Notes: generated from the sequence alone by a model not told the origin. DNA of 13,754 bases from Ferroglobus sp. (GCA_015523665.1 WAJX01000075.1:1-13754); one strand, 5' to 3'; numbered from the stretch's first letter, positions 1 through 7,120 are shown. Numbers and translations: made by a program.

Positions 1-1
1 A

Positions 2-769
2 TTTTATGAAATCAAAGGAGAAGGGATTCCAACTATACTTATCCACGGCTTAGGTGCTAGTCATTTACTTTGGTTACCACAGATAGAAGAATTTTCTAAG
101 CATTTCAAAACCATATATTGGGATTTGAGAGGACATGGATATTCTGAGATACCAGAAGGAGAATATACGATAGGAGATTATGTTGAGGATTTGAACAGTC
201 TGATGGATACTCTAAACATAGAATCTGCAAATCTCTGTGGTGTTTCAATGGGTGGTATGATTTGCATGGATTTCGCTATAAAATATCCTCAGAAGGTTAG
301 AAAACTCGTTCTAGCAGGTACTGCAGCTACAACAGAAGATTTTAAACCAGAAATCAAAGAGATGTTTATAAAAGACGCTGAAATTGTTGAAAAACATAAA
401 ACAAGAGCTGTTACAGCTGATAAATTTATATCTTTAGTTTATTCAGAAAAATTCCTAAAAAATGTGAGTAAAGAAGTGCTAGAGCAAATAAAAGATAGAA
501 TCTCCAAAAGCCCGTATTTAGGATATGTTCGTGCAGTAAGAGGGTTGTTAGTCCATGGGTGGTCAGTTGCCGATAAACTAGGAAAGATTGATGCTCCCAC
601 ATTGATAATTCATGGCAAAGAGGATGCCATATTTAGTATTGAAGCTGCGAAAAGGATCCATAATGGTATAAAAAATTCAAGACTGGAGTTGTTTGACGTC
701 GGACATGTTGTAAACATTGAAGCTCCAAAAGAGTTTAATAAACTCGTAATAGAGTTTCTAAAATCGTAA
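2..769 (+). CDS. Alpha/beta hydrolase, 5'-truncated by window edge
   Basis: This is a serine hydrolase of the alpha/beta fold. The frame is open from base 2, and the residues before the TTG at 125 are clearly coding: they give the LIHGLG oxyanion loop and the WDLRGHG strand, so the gene begins left of the window and that TTG is internal. The nucleophile elbow GVSMGG lies at about 240-257. The acid is probably the Asp of GKEDAIF (about 616-636), and the catalytic His is in DVGHVVNIEAP (about 700-730). All three triad members and the HG-G motif are present, so it should be active. The family includes esterases, enol-lactonases and C-C hydrolases, and the substrate cannot be told. It converges on the recombinase gene with only 10 nt between the stops. 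Given the neighbours it could act on an ester or thioester intermediate, but that is inference. Confidence 0.9.
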   Translation, partial: FYEIKGEGIPTILIHGLGASHLLWLPQIEEFSKHFKTIYWDLRGHGYSEIPEGEYTIGDYVEDLNSLMDTLNIESANLCGVSMGGMICMDFAIKYPQKVRKLVLAGTAATTEDFKPEIKEMFIKDAEIVEKHKTRAVTADKFISLVYSEKFLKNVSKEVLEQIKDRISKSPYLGYVRAVRGLLVHGWSVADKLGKIDAPTLIIHGKEDAIFSIEAAKRIHNGIKNSRLELFDVGHVVNIEAPKEFNKLVIEFLKS

Positions 770-779
770 AATCATATCC

Positions 780-1874
780 CTATCTTCCAACAATCACTCT
801 CCCATCAGGCAGTGTTGTGACGTATTCCCACCCAGATTCCAAATAAAAGTCTAATTCCTCAAGCTTAATAACTTTCTGTTTAACCTTTGTTTTTTTCTCT
901 TCTGATTTAGTCTCAAGAAACATCTCAGCTGCCTGTTGATACTTCAACTTCATATCATTTACAAGCGAGTGAGGCAGATTCCATTTGTTTGTAGTATATT
1001 GATGCTCAATATCTCCTTTATGTCCCATCCAAAATACTCTATAATCCTCTGGAATAATTCTTGCCGCTTCTGCCATTAGCAGATAAGTATCAAAGTAATG
1101 TCTAAGGACATATGGTCTCCATGAAAAACCAGCATCTATAATCGCATCTTTTATAATTCTATAAATATTTTTTGTTTTAAGAAAGCCAATTCCATTTCTC
1201 TTAGATATCACTGGGGAGGAAAGAGTAATCATTTCCCCATTTCTGAGTCTAAAGTCTAAATAGTCCATAAGATATTCACAACCCTCTTCACAAAGAAATG
1301 TAAGATATTGATGTCCTGTTTTACTTAGTTGTTGTCTCACAACAATCGTAATTGGCGATTCTATTTCAATTGAGTTAACATCTAAATCCTCAACTTTGCC
1401 TAGACGTCTAATCTCTAAGATGTCGCCAACTCTTAACCCATCAAAGCCTGTGTAATTCCCAAGAACTCCTAACCTTAATCCTGAAAAAGCCATTAAAGCT
1501 ATCGCTACTCTAGCTCTCAAATCTGCTATTCTCAACAATTTTCTAAGCTCACTTTTTGTTGGCACTTCTTCATCTTCTAAAATCTTTCTATACTCTCTAA
1601 CTCTAACATGAATATTGAAAGATCGATTATTAAACCTAAACCAACTCTTTAAAGCCTTTAAAAACGAATTTATATAACTGCCAGATTTCCCTTCAATACC
1701 AGAAATAAAATCTAAGACTATATTTCTTAAAACCTCATCATCCAAGCTTAATAATTCGTTAGGAGTAAACCCGACTTCTTTACAAAATTTTGTTAACCGC
1801 TTTAAATACAAATCTGCCGTTGATTTTGCTCCTCTTTCCAGATCTTTATACCAATTATATACATCTCGTTTCAT
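780..1874 (-). CDS. Archaeal tyrosine recombinase/integrase
   Basis: This is a site-specific recombinase of the tyrosine family. I place the start at the ATG at 1874 (364 aa) because the upstream ATG at 1886 would put GAGGTGG, a good SD, inside the coding sequence just before this ATG. Residues 1-100 look like the helical core-binding domain. The catalytic part shows SGLR (R134), a beta-strand Lys in LSKTGH (K185), RPYVLR (R258), GHK (H285) and the nucleophile Tyr in HQYTTNK (Y293). The usual HxxR box reads YVLR, so Tyr replaces His. From memory, RPYVLR is normal for one large archaeal integrase family, which would make this a subtype feature and not damage. The C-terminus has a Lys/Glu linker and a GWEYVTTLPDGRVIV tail that I also associate with that family. 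The gene is intact, with no sign of the split seen in SSV-type integration, and no tRNA gene or att duplication was found beside it. A TATA-like AAAATATAG sits on the minus strand at about 1911-1920. Confidence 0.9.
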   Translation of the reverse strand: MKRDVYNWYKDLERGAKSTADLYLKRLTKFCKEVGFTPNELLSLDDEVLRNIVLDFISGIEGKSGSYINSFLKALKSWFRFNNRSFNIHVRVREYRKILEDEEVPTKSELRKLLRIADLRARVAIALMAFSGLRLGVLGNYTGFDGLRVGDILEIRRLGKVEDLDVNSIEIESPITIVVRQQLSKTGHQYLTFLCEEGCEYLMDYLDFRLRNGEMITLSSPVISKRNGIGFLKTKNIYRIIKDAIIDAGFSWRPYVLRHYFDTYLLMAEAARIIPEDYRVFWMGHKGDIEHQYTTNKWNLPHSLVNDMKLKYQQAAEMFLETKSEEKKTKVKQKVIKLEELDFYLESGWEYVTTLPDGRVIVGR

Positions 1875-1910
1875 GTTCCACCTCATATTGATAGAGAAAC
1901 TTAAATGTTC

Positions 1911-1983
1911 TTCTATATTTTATCAATAAAACGTAATTACCAAATATGATAACGGATTTAAAGAATGAAAATCTACATTCTAT
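1911..1983. promoter_or_regulatory. Divergent promoter region, recombinase and 102-aa gene
   Basis: The recombinase and the 102-residue gene are divergently transcribed from about 110 bp. On the plus strand TTTAAAG (1957-1963) is centred about 24 nt before the ATG at 1984, and there is no SD, which fits a leaderless transcript. On the minus strand AAAATATAG (about 1911-1920) would give a start site near 1890, leaving room for the SD of the recombinase. These assignments rest on spacing only. Confidence 0.4.
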
Positions 1984-2292
1984 ATGGGACTGCTAACAAA
2001 AAAAGAAAAAGAGTTCATACTAGATTGGTTGAATGTTGTTGAAGGAAAAATGGATAGACTTGAATTTTATAAAAAATGGTCATCAAAAAAAGACAACTCC
2101 ACATTTTTTGAGGATTATAAAAATATTGGCACAAAAATGAGCATCGACGAATTTAAATCAAAATGGTGTAAAAAAGCTGAGTGGAAAAATCGTATTAGAG
2201 TTATGAAACATAAAATAAAGAAGAAATTTGAGGAAGGAAAAAAAGATTTGTTACTAATAAAGAGTTTTCTGGAATTAGAAGACTTGCCTTAA
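1984..2292 (+). CDS. Small basic protein of unknown function with internal repeat
   Basis: I do not recognise this 102-residue protein. It is rich in Lys, Glu and Trp, looks mostly helical, and has no signal peptide or membrane segment. It contains an apparent internal duplication. Residues about 11-32 and 41-61 share the pattern F-x2-D-[WY]-x-N-[VI], then K-M-x3-E-F-x2-K-W, with a one-residue length difference. The rest is a basic stretch (about 62-87) and an acidic, hydrophobic tail. It is divergent from the recombinase and apparently leaderless. By position it could be an accessory DNA-binding or directionality factor of the recombinase, but nothing in the protein proves it. Coding status is supported by a single open frame with codon use like its neighbours. 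An overlapping minus-strand frame is a shadow. Confidence 0.7.
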   Translation: MGLLTKKEKEFILDWLNVVEGKMDRLEFYKKWSSKKDNSTFFEDYKNIGTKMSIDEFKSKWCKKAEWKNRIRVMKHKIKKKFEEGKKDLLLIKSFLELEDLP

Positions 2293-2329
2293 ATACCATA
2301 TTCCACAAACACAAAAATTTAAATAAAAC

Positions 2330-2395
2330 TTTATATATTTTTAACTTTTTAAAGTTATTAGAAAGGCTTATGTCTCTATAAATTAGAGAACCCAT
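2330..2395 (+). promoter_or_regulatory. Promoter and two dyads upstream of LuxC/ALDH-like gene
   Basis: A TATA-like TTTATATAT lies at about 2330-2338. Just downstream, over the expected start site, is a 16-bp dyad with arms TAACTTT (2342-2348) and AAAGTTA (2351-2357). A second dyad has arms TCTCTA (2373-2378) and TAGAGA (2384-2389) and ends 6 nt before the ATG. The first is well placed for a repressor operator. The second could be an operator or a leader hairpin close to the start codon. No protein can be assigned to either. Confidence 0.45.
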
Positions 2396-3763
2396 ATGAT
2401 TCCTATAAATAGAGGAGGATCGGATTATTACACTCAAGATTACTACATCATTAAAGACTACAAAAATAAGGAAATTGATAAGGTTTGTAAAGCTTCACTC
2501 CCCATAATTTATGATGCACTATCTAAAACAAAAAGAGACGGATTTCATAACCTCTGGGATCTGAGTGTTGAAGAAATTATTGAAATCATCGTTGAAGCTG
2601 AAAGAGTGTTTAAATCAGATGTAAAATATGGAGAAAATATAATAGATTATGAAACCCACTTAGAGTGGATTACACGAAGCACGGGACTGCCATATAAGTA
2701 TGTGGTATCACTATTCGATGATCTAACTTTTGCTCTCAGAAATATTGATAAGATAGTCAAAAAATTCATACCTTTTGATATAAAAATCTTTAATGATTTG
2801 GTTTTAGAGGATACCGCATTCACTCCAAAAGGCAAAATGTTGACGGCAATTTTACCATCTAATCTCCCAACACCTAACTTTTTTTGGGTGTTAGCTCAAT
2901 CAGTGAGGTATCCAGTTATCCTCCGACCATCAACTTCCGAGCCTTTTACAACATATAGGCTCAGTAAATCTTTATGTGATGCAGGAATGCCAGAGAAGTC
3001 TAATTACTACTTACCATGTGACAGGGAGAAAGTATCGGAAATTCTTTTATCATCAGATCTGGGAATGATATTCGGCTCTAAAGATGTTGTAGAAAGATAT
3101 AGTATCTATAAAAACATAAAAGTATTTGGTCCAGGTAATTCGAAGATACTTGTTGATTCAGATTATTATGGAGTGGATGATGTTATAGAAGATGTTAAAA
3201 AATCTATGCTAGATAAAGGTGGAAGAAGTTGTTTAAATGCTTCTCAACTTTTTGTTATCGGTGACTCAGCTGATAAAACTCTAAAAGATATTTTTGATGC
3301 ATTAAATGATGAACTTCCCACTGAATTTGAAGATCCATTAAATGAGAATGCAGAAATTCCAGCATTTCCAGATAAGATGGTTGCAAAGAATATCGCTCAA
3401 TTTCTCAGACTTAATGGAGTTAAAGATGTGTTGATTGAAGTTGAAGGAATTACCTTCCTAAAACCAACTCTTGTTTTTGGAGAGTATAAAGAGAGCTTAT
3501 TTACTGAGCTGCCTTTTCAATATTTAGCTATGACAACGATTTCTAAAAATGATGTAGAGAACTTTTTAAAGAATTCACTAGTAGTGAGCGTATATACAGA
3601 AGATTTCAGTATTATAAGGAAGCTAATATTGAATACAACAATTAAAAATGTCTTTATAAAAAAGGCTACAACTGACTCCTCTCTTACAGAGCCACATGAA
3701 GGGAATTTGATTAACTTTCTTTATGACTTAAAAACCGTAAAGGGTTTTGATTATTTTAACTAA
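2396..3763 (+). CDS. LuxC/aldehyde dehydrogenase-like enzyme, probably CoA-acylating
   Basis: This is an aldehyde dehydrogenase superfamily member (455 aa), probably interconverting an acyl-CoA and an aldehyde with NAD(P)H. LPSNLPTPNFF (about 153-163) and RPSTSEPFTTYRL (177-189) correspond to the cofactor-binding P-x-N and KPS segments, with Arg in place of Lys. FGSKDVVERY (226-235) matches the GS motif after the Rossmann strand. The nucleophile is Cys279 in GGRSC. The place where hydrolytic ALDHs carry the general-base Glu reads FGPGNSKILVD (244-254) without that Glu, as in CoA-acylating and LuxC-type enzymes. The fit to LuxC is by pattern recognition only. The ATG at 2396 is the first possible start. 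It has no clear SD upstream, and an AGGAGGA lies inside the coding sequence at about 2411-2419 with no in-frame start after it. The gene is separated from the downstream crotonase operon by about 210 bp with its own promoter. Confidence 0.8.
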   Translation: MIPINRGGSDYYTQDYYIIKDYKNKEIDKVCKASLPIIYDALSKTKRDGFHNLWDLSVEEIIEIIVEAERVFKSDVKYGENIIDYETHLEWITRSTGLPYKYVVSLFDDLTFALRNIDKIVKKFIPFDIKIFNDLVLEDTAFTPKGKMLTAILPSNLPTPNFFWVLAQSVRYPVILRPSTSEPFTTYRLSKSLCDAGMPEKSNYYLPCDREKVSEILLSSDLGMIFGSKDVVERYSIYKNIKVFGPGNSKILVDSDYYGVDDVIEDVKKSMLDKGGRSCLNASQLFVIGDSADKTLKDIFDALNDELPTEFEDPLNENAEIPAFPDKMVAKNIAQFLRLNGVKDVLIEVEGITFLKPTLVFGEYKESLFTELPFQYLAMTTISKNDVENFLKNSLVVSVYTEDFSIIRKLILNTTIKNVFIKKATTDSSLTEPHEGNLINFLYDLKTVKGFDYFN

Positions 3764-3973
3764 ATGCTACTATATTCTAAAGCAATATTATATTTATATA
3801 TTATTTGTATCAAAAAACAATAATATTTGCCAAATATCTAATAATCATAATTACATCAGCATACGATAACATAGCTTATCACTTCGACCACTAGAAAACC
3901 CTTAAGCTGAAAAAAGAAAAAACTTATATTATTAATAAGAATAAAGTCGCAAAAACTATTAAGGGTTGATTGT
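3764..3973 (+). promoter_or_regulatory. Promoter region of crotonase operon with long inverted repeat
   Basis: This 210-bp gap holds no gene. TTATATT (3924-3930) is the likely TATA box, giving a leader of roughly 20 nt with a weak SD (GGTTGAT) before the ATG at 3974. A perfect 9-bp inverted repeat, AACCCTTAA (3897-3905) and TTAAGGGTT (3959-3967), brackets the TATA box, and its right arm covers the SD region. A smaller dyad, GATAA-N6-TTATC, lies at about 3865-3880. The paired sites suit a regulator that binds both sides of the promoter. There is no convincing terminator for the upstream gene. Confidence 0.45.
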
Positions 3974-4768
3974 ATGAAGTATCAGGATATAATTTATGAA
4001 AAAAAAGATAATGTGGCAGTAATTACAATAAACAGACCAGACAAACTTAACGTATTAACGAACAACACTGCGAAAGAAATAATGGATGCATTAGTCAAAG
4101 CCGATATGGATGACGATGTAAGAGTGATCATAATTACTGGAAGTGGAAGAGCTTTTTGTGCTGGAATAGATGTCAGCGAATTTGCTGAGATGATGAAAGA
4201 CAGATTCAAATTTTATAAAGGAAGGAGGAGATGGTTAGAGATATACAAAATCGCTAATGAAATTGAAAATACATTAAAACCCACCATTGCAGCAGTTAAT
4301 GGATATGCATTAGGTGGCGGTTTTGAGATTGCACTCTCTTGCGATATAATAATCGCCTCAGAGAAGGCTCAATTCGGATTTCCAGAAGTTACTCTAGGAG
4401 GTATGCCTGGAGCTGGAGGTACCCAAAGATTAGGAGAACTTATTGGTAAAAATAGAGTAAAAGAGTTGATCTTCACAGGAAAAAGGATAACAGCCGAAGA
4501 AGGATACAAAATGGGATTTGTTAATAAAGTAGTTAAAGCTGAAGAATTGATGAACGAAGCATTTTCATTAGCTGAAAGTATAGCTAAAAACGCACCAATA
4601 GCTGTCATGTTAGCTAAAATTGCAATAAATAAAGGCTTTGAAACATCATTAGATATTGGGCTATCCTATGAAAATGACTTGAACTTCATTCTATATTTCA
4701 CTGAAGATAGAGAAGAGGGATTAAAAGCCTTTAGAGAGAAAAGAACTCCAGAATTTAAAGGTAGGTGA
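3974..4768 (+). CDS. Enoyl-CoA hydratase/isomerase (crotonase family)
   Basis: This is a crotonase-fold enzyme of normal length (264 aa) that should add water to a 2-enoyl-CoA, giving a 3-hydroxyacyl-CoA. AFCAGID (60-66) and ALGGGFE (112-118) form the oxyanion hole. Both catalytic acids of hydratases are present: Glu118 in GGGFEIALSCD and Glu138 in FPEVTLGGMPGAGGTQRL. This favours hydratase over isomerase or hydrolase variants, which usually lose one of them. A C-terminal FREKRTPEFKGR tail is standard. It is the first gene of a three-gene operon, and its stop lies 5 nt before the ATG of the thiolase-like gene, so product channelling to that partner is plausible. The chain length or ring nature of the substrate is not visible. 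Confidence 0.93.
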   Translation: MKYQDIIYEKKDNVAVITINRPDKLNVLTNNTAKEIMDALVKADMDDDVRVIIITGSGRAFCAGIDVSEFAEMMKDRFKFYKGRRRWLEIYKIANEIENTLKPTIAAVNGYALGGGFEIALSCDIIIASEKAQFGFPEVTLGGMPGAGGTQRLGELIGKNRVKELIFTGKRITAEEGYKMGFVNKVVKAEELMNEAFSLAESIAKNAPIAVMLAKIAINKGFETSLDIGLSYENDLNFILYFTEDREEGLKAFREKRTPEFKGR

Positions 4769-4773
4769 AAATT

Positions 4774-5931
4774 ATGGGGAAAAAAGATGTTGTGATTGCT
4801 GCATATTATGAGACAAAATATGCTAGAAGGAGCGGTCGAAGTGTATACGATTTTGCCGGCGAGGCTGCATCTGGTGTACTTCAAAATGCTGGACTTAAAA
4901 AAGAGGATATAGATGGATTGGCTGTTTTAACTTCATTCTCTGGAGCTAATGAGCCTTTTTGGTCAGTTAGAGTTTGCGAAGCCCTAGCATTATCTCCGAG
5001 ATGGCTACAAATGGTTGATGTCGGTGGAGCTTCAGCTGTTGTTGCTGTTGCAAGAGCTGCAGAAGCTATAAGAGATAAAAGAGCTGAGACTGTAATGATA
5101 TTGGGAGTCGATTCTCCAACTACAGAATGGAATACAGTATATAAAGGATATAGAGCTGAATTCGAAGAACCATATGGACCAATGGGGCCTCCAGGATTGT
5201 TTGCTCTTTTCCAGAGGAGAGTCATGAAAGAACTCGGGATAACATTAGAACATCTAGGTAAGATTGCGATAACACAAAGAAATCACGCAAGGTTAAACCC
5301 CAATGCTTTATTAAGAGATGAGATGACTATGGAAAGTTACATAAATTCTCGTATGGTTTCTGATCCTCTTAGATTGTTTGACAGTGTAATGTTCTGTGAC
5401 GGGGGCGGAGCACTGATTGTAACTACTGCAGAAAATGCCGAAACCATAACAGATAAACCCGTTTATATATTAGGATGGGGAGAATACCATAACTTCAACG
5501 GATCAGATCCATTACCAGATGTTACTCAAACGGGCTTTCAGCTAGCAACCCCCCCAGCACTTAAAGAAGCAGATGTAAAGATAGATGATATAAAAACATT
5601 CCAACCATATGATGATTTTACAGTAGCTGTTGCTATGCAATTAGCTGAATGTGGATTTACGAGTAGAGAAGAATTGCCAAAGTATATAGAAAATACAGAT
5701 TTTTCAATAACCGGAGACTTGCCATTAAACACTGGAGGAGGACAACTTTCAGTTGGACAGCCTGGTTTAGCAAGTGGAATGGTAAACTTAATCGAGGGTG
5801 TAAGACAGTTGAGAGGAGAGGCTGGAGAGAGACAAGTTAAAGATGCAAATCCAACACTTGTAACTGGATTAGGTGTAGTCACTCTCGCTAGGCATTGGCA
5901 TTCAAATATAGTTATGGTTTTAGGAGTTTAG
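4774..5931 (+). CDS. Thiolase-like (SCP2-thiolase/Ltp2-type) protein without catalytic Cys
   Basis: This is a thiolase-superfamily protein of 385 aa. I choose the ATG at 4774 because GGTGA stands 5 nt before it; the GTG at 4765 would sit on the SD and overlap the upstream gene. The fold markers are clear: AGLKKEDIDGLAV (39-51), VDVGGASAVVAVARAAEAI (81-99), and PLNTGGGQLSVGQPG with EGVRQLRGEAGERQV near the end. In true thiolases the nucleophile is the Cys of a C-A-S-G motif. Here the aligned residue is Gly85 (GGAS). The later GHP His is replaced by Gln (VGQPG). So normal Claisen chemistry is unlikely. The C-terminal pattern resembles Ltp2, a Cys-less thiolase-like aldolase that works with a DUF35 domain in steroid side-chain breakdown. 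A retro-aldol lyase or other C-C lyase/synthase is the best guess, with the DUF35 protein 12 nt downstream as the obligate partner. Confidence 0.88.
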   Translation: MGKKDVVIAAYYETKYARRSGRSVYDFAGEAASGVLQNAGLKKEDIDGLAVLTSFSGANEPFWSVRVCEALALSPRWLQMVDVGGASAVVAVARAAEAIRDKRAETVMILGVDSPTTEWNTVYKGYRAEFEEPYGPMGPPGLFALFQRRVMKELGITLEHLGKIAITQRNHARLNPNALLRDEMTMESYINSRMVSDPLRLFDSVMFCDGGGALIVTTAENAETITDKPVYILGWGEYHNFNGSDPLPDVTQTGFQLATPPALKEADVKIDDIKTFQPYDDFTVAVAMQLAECGFTSREELPKYIENTDFSITGDLPLNTGGGQLSVGQPGLASGMVNLIEGVRQLRGEAGERQVKDANPTLVTGLGVVTLARHWHSNIVMVLGV

Positions 5932-5943
5932 GGGTGTGATAAA

Positions 5944-6342
5944 ATGGGCAGACCCGTTCCAAAACCTACAAATATAACAAAACCATTTTGGGAGGCTACA
6001 AGACAAAATAAATTAGTAATTCAATATTGTAAAGATTGTGGGACATACACATGGTATCCTAGACCAGTATGTATGAAGTGTATGTCTAGAAACTTAGAAT
6101 GGAAGGAAGTAAGTGGGAAAGGTAAAGTTTATTCTTATACTATAACCCATATAGCTCCAAAGGGATTTGAGGATCAAGTACCATATATCGTAGCATCAAT
6201 AGACTTGGATGAAGGTGTAAGAATTCTAAGTAACATCGTAGATTGTAAGCCTGATGAAGTAGAGATTGGTATGCGTGTTGAAGTGATTTTCGAAGACTTA
6301 AGTGAAGATATGAAGCTTCCAGTGTTCAAACCTAGTAAATAA
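5944..6342 (+). CDS. DUF35 (zinc ribbon plus OB-fold) acyl-CoA-associated protein
   Basis: This is a 132-residue DUF35 protein, the usual small partner of thiolase-like enzymes. After an amphipathic N-terminal helix (PFWEATRQNKLVIQYC), a rubredoxin-like zinc ribbon is formed by Cys29, Cys32, Cys43 and Cys46. The OB-fold follows (about 53-132), with the typical GKGKVYSYTITH and IGMRVEV strands. In known complexes (archaeal acetoacetyl-CoA thiolase/HMG-CoA synthase, BbsAB, Ltp2-ChsH2) this module bridges subunits and helps bind CoA or shape the active site. The SD GGGGTGTGAT precedes the ATG, 12 nt after the thiolase-like stop, so it is co-translated with that gene and is presumably its cognate partner. 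All four Cys are intact, unlike the second DUF35 protein of the right operon. Confidence 0.92.
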   Translation: MGRPVPKPTNITKPFWEATRQNKLVIQYCKDCGTYTWYPRPVCMKCMSRNLEWKEVSGKGKVYSYTITHIAPKGFEDQVPYIVASIDLDEGVRILSNIVDCKPDEVEIGMRVEVIFEDLSEDMKLPVFKPSK

Positions 6343-6394
6343 AAACTGTGATGAGCATAACAAAAAGAGAGATGCCAAAAAAGAAGAATGGGTG
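6343..6394 (-). terminator. T-rich terminator candidate for nitroreductase
   Basis: The 52 bp between the convergent DUF35 and nitroreductase genes read, on the minus strand, as two T-runs (CTTCTTTTTTGG, CTCTTTTTG) and then a GTTTTT. Archaeal termination commonly uses such T-rich tracts without a stem. The plus strand shows no comparable run. Confidence 0.4.
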
Positions 6395-6955
6395 TTAAGT
6401 AAAACACGGATTTCCATATTTTTTACAAAATACTATTTCTGATAACTCCTTTCTTGGAGGAGTTCTAGGAATTTCATCTGGATATCCTAATGGAATGATT
6501 TCTATAACTTCTACATTTTCTGGTATCTCCAAAAGCTCTCTTACTTTTTCTGAATCAAAATAGCCCACATTAACTGTCCCTAACCCCAAAGCATGTGCAG
6601 CTAATGTCAAATTTTGAACAGCCAACGCAACATCAAACATATACCACCATTCTCCCTTATCTGTAACTAAATTCCCACGTATGTATCCAGACTTTCCTAA
6701 TTCAGCACATACGACAATTACAACTGGTGCATCCCTTATGCCTTGTCTTGCTGGATTTCTAGGGCTTAATGTATCAGCCAACTTAACTTTAATTTCCTCT
6801 TCTTCAACAACGATAAACCTCCAACATTGTGTATTAGCCCACGATGGGGCCCAACGAGCAGCCTCAAAAACCTTACGTAAAGTTTGCCTATTTATCGGTG
6901 TTTTCTTAAATTTTCTTACACTTCTACGTGTAAATATTGCTTCAAAAACATCCAT
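6395..6955 (-). CDS. Nitroreductase-family FMN oxidoreductase
   Basis: This is an FMN-dependent oxidoreductase of the nitroreductase fold (186 aa), using NAD(P)H on quinones, nitro compounds, flavins or other electron acceptors. FTRRSVRKF (8-16) supplies the Arg residues that grip the FMN phosphate. APSWANTQCWRF (36-47) is the second FMN loop. YMFDVALAVQNLTLAAHALGLGTVNVGYF (109-137) is the core helix and glycine loop, and IPLGYPDE (about 164-171) is the closing motif. The ATG is preceded by AAAGGAGGAG, a strong SD. It is transcribed away from parA and toward the DUF35 gene. Two Cys near the C-terminus (CKKYGNPC) are a small oddity. Its role here is unknown; redox work linked to the acyl-CoA enzymes is only a guess. 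Confidence 0.9.
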   Translation of the reverse strand: MDVFEAIFTRRSVRKFKKTPINRQTLRKVFEAARWAPSWANTQCWRFIVVEEEEIKVKLADTLSPRNPARQGIRDAPVVIVVCAELGKSGYIRGNLVTDKGEWWYMFDVALAVQNLTLAAHALGLGTVNVGYFDSEKVRELLEIPENVEVIEIIPLGYPDEIPRTPPRKELSEIVFCKKYGNPCFT

Positions 6956-6989
6956 AACCCTCTCCTCCTTTAAGATTAAAGATTCCTCG

Positions 6990-7060
6990 ATTTATTACAT
7001 TTTTTGTAAATCTGAAAAAGAATTATATGAGGGTTCGCAATTGCGAACTTATATATTGAG
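6990..7060 (-). promoter_or_regulatory. Nitroreductase promoter with perfect 16-bp palindrome
   Basis: GTTCGCAATTGCGAAC (7033-7048) is a perfect 16-bp palindrome. On the minus strand it directly follows a TATATAAG box (about 7048-7055), which is the usual place for a repressor operator between the TATA box and the start site. A second weaker dyad (TTACA-N5-TGTAA, about 6997-7011) lies in the leader. Another TATA-like CATATAATTC occurs at about 7020-7029. The regulator is not encoded in the window. Confidence 0.55.
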
Positions 7061-7120
7061 AAGTAAAAACATAAATAAAATATATAATACAATGATATAA
7101 TAAGTATTCCAAAATTAGAA

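Noticed and set aside
1875..1983. tRNA gene or attachment site beside the recombinase
   Set aside because: No cloverleaf arms or T-loop-like GTTCAA sequence were seen here, or in the gap at 770-779.
2201..2437. 78-codon minus-strand open frame
   Set aside because: It lies across the end of the 102-aa gene and the next promoter, has no SD, and its composition is that of an antisense shadow.
4881..5225. Long minus-strand frames opposite the thiolase-like gene (also 5538-5882)
   Set aside because: The opposite frame has clear thiolase motifs, and these frames read as low-information Ser/Thr/Ala sequence typical of shadows.
6350..6445. Possible C/D-box sRNA starting with GTGATGA (C-box match) and ending at CTGA
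   Set aside because: The only downstream CTGA is about 90 nt away inside the nitroreductase gene, and no C'/D' pair was found, so a chance match is more likely.
6681..7100. 139-codon plus-strand frame over the nitroreductase start and promoter
   Set aside because: It is antisense to a well-supported FMN enzyme, crosses its SD and operator palindrome, and has no recognisable domain.
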